The translations under genes and the position numbers were made by a program. From positions 124,001 to 188,000 of the forward strand of contig NZ_JAQTXI010000003.1 of NCBI RefSeq assembly GCF_028688855.1: 64,000 nucleotides of DNA, in the 5' to 3' direction. The DNA comes from Neomegalonema sp. GTDB taxonomy: Bacteria > Pseudomonadota > Alphaproteobacteria > Rhodobacterales > Rhodobacteraceae. Position 1 is the stretch's first letter; each line of letters starts with the position of its first letter. Under the pieces are notes generated by a model. That model saw only the letters and a list, made by a program, of their open reading frames with translations. It was not told where the DNA came from and made no database searches. This document shows positions 58,384 to 64,000 of this stretch, one piece after another.

Positions 58384-61323
58384 TCAGTAGACTCCGTCGA
58401 GCCGGAAGCCTTCGCCCGCCTGAGCCGCCGCGCCGGGCGCGGGCGCCTGGCCGGGAGCGGGCGGCGGCGCGCCGTAGAACAGCGGCGCGTTCGGCTGGGC
58501 CTGAGGCGCCTGCTGCGGCTGGGCCGGAAACTGCGGCTGGGGCTGCGGGAAGCCTCCGCGCGGCGCCACGGGGATCAGCCGACCGGTCAGGGGGTCCATG
58601 TGGTATTCCGAGACGCCCGGAAGAGGCTGCTGCGGGGCGGCGGTCTGCACGGGGCGTCCGTATTGATCGACGTAGAAGGGCGCGGCCTGGGGCTGCTGCG
58701 CCTGGGGCCAGGAGGGCGCGGGAGGCGCAGGCGGCTGATAGCCGACCGGATTGCCGTAGACGTCGAGCAGCGGGCCGGAAGGCTGGGCCGCCGCCGGGAC
58801 GCCGCTCCGCCAGGGGTCGTAGCCGCCCGGCGCAGGCGCCGCCGGAGCGCCGAAGACGCCCGCGCCCCATCCGCCGCCGTCGTCATGTCCGTAGCCGTAG
58901 CCCATCTCGCCCACCGGCGGCGCGAAGATGTCGGCGCTCGGGGCGTAGCTGTCGTCGTCTTCGGGCTCGGTTCCGGCGCGGAAGGCCTCCATGATCATGT
59001 CGTCGCTGGCGACGCCCTCGGGCATGCGCTGGCCGGTGCGCCGGTCGATCCGCACGAAGGAGACTCCTTCCGGAACCGCGAAGGCCTTGGGCGGCTGGTC
59101 CTTGAGCGCATCGCCCATGAAGATCTCGAAGACCGGGCCGCAGAGTCCGCCGCCCGAGGCCTCGCGGCCGAGCTCCTGGGGGGTGTCGAATCCCATGAAG
59201 CAGCCGAGCAGCAGGTCGGGCGTATAGCCGATGAACCAGGCGTCCTTGGCGTCGTTGGTGGTGCCGGTCTTGCCCGCGATGGGGCGTCCGAGGCGCTTGA
59301 GGCGGGTGGCGGTGCCGCGCTGGATCACGCCTTCCATCATGGAGGTGGTCTGATAGGCGGTCACCGGGTCGAGCACGCGCTCGCGGGCCTGGGGGATCGG
59401 CGGAGAGACGCCCGGCTCGGCGGTCGCGCAGCCCTCGCAGAGCCGCGAATCGGCCCGCAGGATGGTGACGCCGTTGCGGTCCTGCACGCGGTCGATGAGG
59501 CTCGGCGCGACGCGCTCGCCGCCGTTGGCGATCATGGCGTAGGAGGTCGAGAGCCGCTGGAGCGTGGTCTCGCCCGAGCCCAGCGCATAGGCCAGAAGAT
59601 TGGGCATGCCGTCGTAGACGCCCAGACGGACGGCGTAGTCGCCGATCACGTCCATCCCGACGTCCTGCGCCATGCGCACGGTGATGGCGTTGTAGCTGCG
59701 CTCCAGACCCACGCGCACGGGGGTGGGGCCGTTGAAGCGGCGGCTGAAGTTCTCGGGGCGCCAGACGCCCTGTCCGGCGCCCTGGTCCACGCTGACCGGA
59801 GCGTCCAGCACCACGGTGGCGGGGGTGTAGCCATGGTCCAGAGCGGCCGCGTAGAGGATCGGCTTGAAGGCCGAGCCCGGCTGACGCTTCGCCTGGGTGG
59901 CGCGGTTGAACACGCTGGCCTGGGCGCTGAAGCCGCCCTGCATCGCGAGGATGCGCCCCGTATGGGGATCCATCGCCATGAGCGCGCCGTTGACGTTCGG
60001 CGCCTGACGCAGCTGCCAGGAGGCGCCGCCGTTGGCCTTGGGATCCACGGGCGCGACATAGACCACGTCGCCGACCTTCAGCGCCTCGCCCACGGCCTTG
60101 GGCGTGGCCCCGAGCCCGCCGCCCTCGCGGCGCGGACGCGCCCAGCGCACGGATTCGAGCGTCAGCTCCAGCGGCGCGGAATCGAGCCCCTCGCGGGGTT
60201 CGGGGGCGAAGGCGGCGGTCTTGGCGTCGACCGCCGTGATCACGCCGAGCCGCCAGTCTCCGAGGTCGCGGGGGGCGCGGATCTCGCCGAGGGCCTTGCG
60301 GCGGGCCTCCTCGTCCATGGCCGCGACGCCCTCGATGCGGCCCACGGGGCCGCGCCAGCCGTCGCGCCGGTCGTATTCGCTGAGCCCCTCGCGCAGGGCC
60401 CGTCCCGCCAGAGCCTGCAGGGCGGGGTCGATGCTGGAGCGCACCACGAGTCCGCCGCCATAGGCGGCCTCCTCGCCGAAGCGCGCGATCAGCTCGCTGC
60501 GGATCTCCTCGATGGGATAGGCCATGGCCCAGTCGTAGGCCTCCGGCGCGCGGCGGGCGGTGGGATCGTCGAGCCGGGTCTCGAGCGGCCTGGCCATGGC
60601 GGCCTCGGCCTCTTCGGGCGTGAGGTAGCCGTTGTTGCGCATCTCGCGCAGCACGTAGTTGCGGCGGCTCGTGGCGATCTCCTTGTTGCGCACCGGATGC
60701 AGCTGCGAGGGGCGCTGGGGCAGGGCGGCCAGATAGGCGGCCTCCTCGGGCTCCAGCTCGGCGAGGCTCTTGCCGAAATAGGTCTGGGCGGCGGTGGCCA
60801 CGCCGCTGGCGCCCGCGCCGAGGTAGATCTGGTTCAGATAGATCTCGAGGATCTGGTCCTTGCTCAGGGCCCGCTCCAGGCGGAAGGCGAGGATGGCCTC
60901 CTTGATCTTGCGTTCGATCTCGCGCTCGTCGCCGACGAGCATGACCTTGACCACCTGCTGCGTGATCGTCGAGGCGCCGCGCATGCGTCCGCCCTGGAGC
61001 ACGCCCCGCACCGCGTTGCCCAGCGCCAGGGGATCGACGCCCGGATGGCTGAGGAAGCGCTTGTCCTCGGCGCTGATGAAGGATTGGCGCACCAGAGGCG
61101 GAATCTCGGCGATGGGCGCGAAGATCCTGCGTTCGCGGGCGAATTCGGCGATGGGCGCGCCGTCGGCGGCGTAGACCTTGGAGAGTTCGGGCGGCTTGTA
61201 GTCGGCGAGCTGATGATGGTCGGGCAGATCGCGGCCGTACCACCAGAAGACTCCGGCGGCCGCCGCCACCCCGAGCACGCTCAGGATCGCGATGAGGCTG
61301 AAGAGATGACCGAAAAACCGCAT
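58384..61323 (-). CDS. mrcA: Penicillin-binding protein 1A
   Basis: A 979-residue bifunctional peptidoglycan synthase. One N-terminal membrane span (about residues 7-29) is followed by the GT51 glycosyltransferase with catalytic FISAEDKRFLSHPGVD and RGASTITQQVVKVML. The transpeptidase has SxxK in QPGSAFKPILYAAA, SYN in LERSYNAITV and KTG in IAGKTGTTNDAKDAWF. Residues about 775-979 are a Pro/Gln/Ala-rich periplasmic tail with repeats of the kind VDxYGxPV. It lies downstream of amiC, probably co-transcribed. Confidence 0.95.
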   Translation of the reverse strand: MRFFGHLFSLIAILSVLGVAAAAGVFWWYGRDLPDHHQLADYKPPELSKVYAADGAPIAEFARERRIFAPIAEIPPLVRQSFISAEDKRFLSHPGVDPLALGNAVRGVLQGGRMRGASTITQQVVKVMLVGDEREIERKIKEAILAFRLERALSKDQILEIYLNQIYLGAGASGVATAAQTYFGKSLAELEPEEAAYLAALPQRPSQLHPVRNKEIATSRRNYVLREMRNNGYLTPEEAEAAMARPLETRLDDPTARRAPEAYDWAMAYPIEEIRSELIARFGEEAAYGGGLVVRSSIDPALQALAGRALREGLSEYDRRDGWRGPVGRIEGVAAMDEEARRKALGEIRAPRDLGDWRLGVITAVDAKTAAFAPEPREGLDSAPLELTLESVRWARPRREGGGLGATPKAVGEALKVGDVVYVAPVDPKANGGASWQLRQAPNVNGALMAMDPHTGRILAMQGGFSAQASVFNRATQAKRQPGSAFKPILYAAALDHGYTPATVVLDAPVSVDQGAGQGVWRPENFSRRFNGPTPVRVGLERSYNAITVRMAQDVGMDVIGDYAVRLGVYDGMPNLLAYALGSGETTLQRLSTSYAMIANGGERVAPSLIDRVQDRNGVTILRADSRLCEGCATAEPGVSPPIPQARERVLDPVTAYQTTSMMEGVIQRGTATRLKRLGRPIAGKTGTTNDAKDAWFIGYTPDLLLGCFMGFDTPQELGREASGGGLCGPVFEIFMGDALKDQPPKAFAVPEGVSFVRIDRRTGQRMPEGVASDDMIMEAFRAGTEPEDDDSYAPSADIFAPPVGEMGYGYGHDDGGGWGAGVFGAPAAPAPGGYDPWRSGVPAAAQPSGPLLDVYGNPVGYQPPAPPAPSWPQAQQPQAAPFYVDQYGRPVQTAAPQQPLPGVSEYHMDPLTGRLIPVAPRGGFPQPQPQFPAQPQQAPQAQPNAPLFYGAPPPAPGQAPAPGAAAQAGEGFRLDGVY

Positions 61324-61454
61324 GATTCCGCCTTCAGGCGCGGCGCGCCGGGGGAGGACGCCGCCAGCTTCCGTTATGCGCGCAGGGCGCCGGATTTGTC
61401 CAGCGCCCCTCCCCGGCGCGGAAAGTCGCGCCCGGGCTCATCCGCATATGGGCT

Positions 61455-63299
61455 TCAGTGCAGGCGACGCCAGGAATCCAGCGCCTTCAGCACGGCGTCG
61501 GCGGCCTTGACGCGCCATTCCTCCGACTGGAGGCGCTTCAGATCCGCGTCGTTGGACATGAATCCGAGCTCCACCAGCACGGCGGGGGTGTCGGGGGCGC
61601 GCAGCACGACGTAGTTCGCCGGACGCACCGCGCGGGTCACCACCGGAGCGATCACGGCGAACTCCTTCATGATCTCGTCGGCGAACTCCTTGGAGAGGTT
61701 CCGCGTGGTGCGCCGGGCGAGGTCGATCAGGGTGCGGGCGATGTCGATGTCCTCGCGGGCGAGGATCACGCCGCCGACCTGGCCCACCGAATCCTTGTTC
61801 TGGATGATCTGCTCGAGCCGCTCGTTGGAGCCCTGTTCGGAGATCAGATAGGCCGTGGCGCCCGAGACTCCCGCGTCGTCCAGCGAATCGGCGTGGATGG
61901 AGATCAGGATGTCGGCGTTGACCACGCGGGCGGCCTCCACGCGGTCCTCGAGCTCGACGAAGCGGTCGCTGTTGCGGGTCATGTGGACCTCGAAGCGTCC
62001 GCTCGCGACGAGCTTGTCGCGCAGCAGCTTGGCGAAGTCGAGCACCACGTCCTTTTCGCGCACGCCGCTGCGCACCGCGCCCGGATCCTTGCCGCCATGG
62101 CCCGGATCGAGCATCACGAGCATCTTCTTGACCGCAGGCGCGGGCGGCGGAGGCGGAGCGGGACGGGGCGTCGGGGCCGCCATGGCGACCTGCTGGCCCT
62201 CGGGGCGCGAGAAGAGCGTGTTCAGCGCCGAGACGTCGCCCACCGAAGGCGCGTAGGGCGTTCCGGCGAGGCCCGTCCGCGACTTGCCGCGCGGCGAGGG
62301 CGCTTCGGCGTTGGCCTTGCGCACGGCGCTTTCGGCGCGGCGCTCGGTCTTGAGCGGCCCGGCCGGAGGCGCGGGACGGGCCGGCGCCGCCACGACCGGA
62401 GCGGGCGCGGGAACGGGGGCGGACTGGGCCGGAGGAGTCGGCGCGGCGACCACCGGCGCGATGGTCGGGCGGAGCAGATTGGGCCCTGCGGCCTCGCGCA
62501 GCCGGGCGAGGCGCGCCTCCTCGGCGGCCTGGAGGGCGGCCATGCGGACGCGCTCCTCGATCAGGCGGCGCTGGGTGTCTTCGGCCAGACGGCGGCCTTC
62601 CTCGGCGAGGCGGCGGTTCTCCTCGGTGAGGCGGCGCATCTCCTCCTCGACCAGCCGCTGGGCGGCCAGAGCCGATTCGGCCGCCGCGGCGGCCGCGGCC
62701 GCAGCCGAGGCGGCGGCCTCCGTCTCCTCGGGCTTGCGGGCTTCGGGCTCCTCGGCGGGCGGGCGCTGCGTCCCGACGCGGGCGGGCGGCGCGGAGGGCG
62801 GCCCTGCGGTCAGGGGCTGTCCGTTGCGGGTGGCCAGCGCGATGTCGAGATAATGGGCCCTGCCGTCGGGCGCGGGGCGCAGATCATAGCCCAGAAGCTG
62901 GGCGGGCTCGGCGAGATCCAGCACCAGGCGCGAGACGCCCGGCACATGGGGGGCGTAGCCGAAGTTGCGGATCACGGGGCTGTCCACCGGCCCGGAGGTC
63001 TGGGGCAGGCCCCAGATCACTTCGGGCATGTCGATGATCAGCCGGTCCGGATTGGCCGTGGTGAAGACGCGCGGCGTCAGGGGCTGGTCGAGCTCCATGA
63101 CGACGTGCGCTCCGGCGGCGAAGCTGTCGATGCGCACGGCCTTGACCGAAGGCGCGGCCCAGACGGGCGTCGCCAACAGGAGGGCGAGGACGCAGAGGGC
63201 GCGACGAAGAACCGGCAGAGCCTGCGCCGCGCCGGAGCCGACGCGGGGAAAGGCCCTGATGATCCGGCTCCGCCAGGAAGGGGGGCGGGTTCTCGACAT
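61455..63299 (-). CDS. amiC: N-acetylmuramoyl-L-alanine amidase AmiC with AMIN domain
   Basis: A 614-residue periplasmic hydrolase that cuts the bond between MurNAc and the stem peptide during cell separation. After a long basic N-terminus and signal (to about residue 48) comes the AMIN domain (VKAVRIDSFAAGAHVVMELDQPLTPRVF). An unusual middle section of about 200 residues has a coiled coil (EEMRRLTEENRRLAEEGRRL) and an Ala/Pro-rich part. The Amidase_3 domain follows: zinc ligands in VMLDPGHGGKDPGAV and ILISIHADSL, and the end PAVLVELGFMSN. Well beyond the usual length of about 400. Confidence 0.93.
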   Translation of the reverse strand: MSRTRPPSWRSRIIRAFPRVGSGAAQALPVLRRALCVLALLLATPVWAAPSVKAVRIDSFAAGAHVVMELDQPLTPRVFTTANPDRLIIDMPEVIWGLPQTSGPVDSPVIRNFGYAPHVPGVSRLVLDLAEPAQLLGYDLRPAPDGRAHYLDIALATRNGQPLTAGPPSAPPARVGTQRPPAEEPEARKPEETEAAASAAAAAAAAAESALAAQRLVEEEMRRLTEENRRLAEEGRRLAEDTQRRLIEERVRMAALQAAEEARLARLREAAGPNLLRPTIAPVVAAPTPPAQSAPVPAPAPVVAAPARPAPPAGPLKTERRAESAVRKANAEAPSPRGKSRTGLAGTPYAPSVGDVSALNTLFSRPEGQQVAMAAPTPRPAPPPPPAPAVKKMLVMLDPGHGGKDPGAVRSGVREKDVVLDFAKLLRDKLVASGRFEVHMTRNSDRFVELEDRVEAARVVNADILISIHADSLDDAGVSGATAYLISEQGSNERLEQIIQNKDSVGQVGGVILAREDIDIARTLIDLARRTTRNLSKEFADEIMKEFAVIAPVVTRAVRPANYVVLRAPDTPAVLVELGFMSNDADLKRLQSEEWRVKAADAVLKALDSWRRLH

Positions 63300-63910
63300 T
63301 CTGCTCGATCCTGAACTTCAGCCTGCTCGCCGCAAAGGTCTTCGTCTGGGCGGAAAGGCTTTTTTCGGTCCTTGTATCATATCTCCGCGCCAACCTAAAA
63401 AACATTTGGCGCGAGGGGCGGGGCGCGTCTAGTATGACGGTGCGCGGCTCCGGAGCGGGATCCGGCGGAGGGACTCCGCCTTCGAATGCTTCAGCGCCGA
63501 GGCTTCCCCCCAAGAGAATCCATCTCCGGCGGGATCCGTATGATTTTTGCGCCGTTACGATTAAGCCCGAGTTTATCGTAAAGGCGCGCGCGCTCAAAAA
63601 GGTCCGTCGGGATGATTTGGGCGCTCTCCCCATACGGCCGTCCCTTGCGGCGGCCGCTCCGCGCGACCTGACGCCGAGAGGCGGAAGATTCAACCATACC
63701 AAGCCCTACGAGTCAGGTTTTGCTTCATGTTCTTCAGGCGGGGCGCTCAAGGCGGAGGAACGGCGGGCCCAAAGGCCGCCTCCGAGCCTGCGGCCCCCGA
63801 CCGCATCAACAGATCAGAAAGGCGGCGGCGCGCGCAGGCGGCGCCTGCGGACCCGGCGGCGTGATCCGACCGGGCCGTCAGCCCTTGCGCGCGCTCCGAT
63901 CGACGCATCC
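63300..63910 (+). promoter_or_regulatory. 611-bp structured region between amiC and rne
   Basis: No supported gene; open frames here lack ribosome sites and family traits. Two inverted repeats stand out: CGCGCCAA-N12-TTGGCGCG at 63386-63413, and TTACGAT...ATCGTAA at 63555-63581, which extends inward past one mismatch. Between them in the second lies TTAA-N7-TTTA, close to a CtrA site. In other bacteria a long rne leader lets RNase E control its own message; that is a plausible role here. The amiC promoter must also lie in this region, perhaps TATGAT at 63376-63381 (minus). Confidence 0.55.
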
Positions 63911-64000
63911 ATGCCCAGAAAAATGCTCATCGACGCGAGCCACCCGGAGGAGACCCGGGTCGTCGTCGTGGACGGCCAGCGGGTCGACCAGTTCGACTTC
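63911..64000 (+). CDS. rne: Ribonuclease E, N-terminal fragment
   Basis: The first 30 codons of a gene that leaves the window. MPRKMLIDASHPEETRVVVV then DGQRVDQFDF is the characteristic start of RNase E/G of alphaproteobacteria, the endonuclease that organises mRNA decay and rRNA/tRNA processing. The catalytic and S1 regions lie outside. The divergent arrangement with amiC-mrcA-prfB is common in the class and supports the call. Confidence 0.88.
   Translation, partial: MPRKMLIDASHPEETRVVVVDGQRVDQFDF

Noticed and set aside
57262..61614. 1450-codon open frame opposite prfB and mrcA
   Set aside because: It spans two convincing genes on the other strand and their intergenic gaps; it has shadow composition only.

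Overview
This window is a 64-kb piece of a high-GC chromosome from an alphaproteobacterium, most likely Rhodobacterales or a near relative. The supporting signs are petP/petR-like regulator genes, a CarD (CdnL-type) regulator, a SUV3-like helicase with a long Arg/Gly tail, a DUF4167 protein, a bactofilin beginning MFSK, FtsZ ending [11 protein letters not shown], and the order prfB-mrcA-amiC facing rne. Genus cannot be fixed from sequence alone. I see no prophage, insertion sequence, integrase or CRISPR array, and nearly all of the window is densely packed chromosomal genes.

Layout. 1-7.2 kb: the start of a PKHD-type hydroxylase, a GNAT acetyltransferase, a complete iron-type ABC importer (fbpABC-like), prmA and a small unknown gene. 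7.3-10.6 kb: two identical tRNA-Asp genes, an orphan Bug/TctC binding protein, a secreted repeat protein and a Tat-exported intradiol dioxygenase. 10.7-19 kb: the division/cell-wall cluster murC-murB-ddl-ftsQ-ftsA-ftsZ, closed by a strong terminator. 19-26.5 kb: nitroreductase, YggS, a GGDEF-EAL protein, tag, ilvE facing petP-petR, a small lipoprotein and carD. 26.9-30.9 kb: fdxA, an S4 RNA-binding protein and the SUV3-like helicase.

31.0-33.5 kb is the most unusual region. Three consecutive co-oriented genes encode low-complexity proteins rich in Gly, Ser, Asn or Thr-Pro. Each has a short similar N-terminus, an alternating Val/Ile-Gly stretch and a cysteine as its very last residue. Each is preceded by AT-rich DNA that contrasts with the surrounding genome. 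I do not recognise a described family and consider this the best candidate for an undescribed system.

33.6-49.3 kb: rarD, sodB, a small membrane protein with a degenerate CDP-alcohol phosphatidyltransferase, dapB, ppdK, a DUF4139 protein (whose frame continues past the stop into a membrane-anchor-like segment), prfA-prmC, a DUF4167 protein, gyrA and a secreted triple-repeat protein. 49.6-57 kb: a TrpXYZ-like ABC importer, a thiamine-diphosphate enzyme, zapE, bcp and a bactofilin. 57.1-64 kb: prfB, mrcA (PBP1A) and amiC on the minus strand, then a 611-bp structured region and the first 30 codons of rne.

How it fits together. Peptidoglycan precursor synthesis (murB, murC, ddl, dapB), septum assembly (ftsQAZ, zapE), glycan polymerisation and cleavage (mrcA, amiC) and a bactofilin scaffold make cell-envelope growth the main theme. 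Translation termination (prfA, prmC, prfB), ribosome methylation (prmA) and RNA turnover (rne, SUV3-like helicase) form a second one. Many otherwise ordinary proteins carry long low-complexity Ala/Pro/Gly/Glu extensions, which seems to be a habit of this genome.
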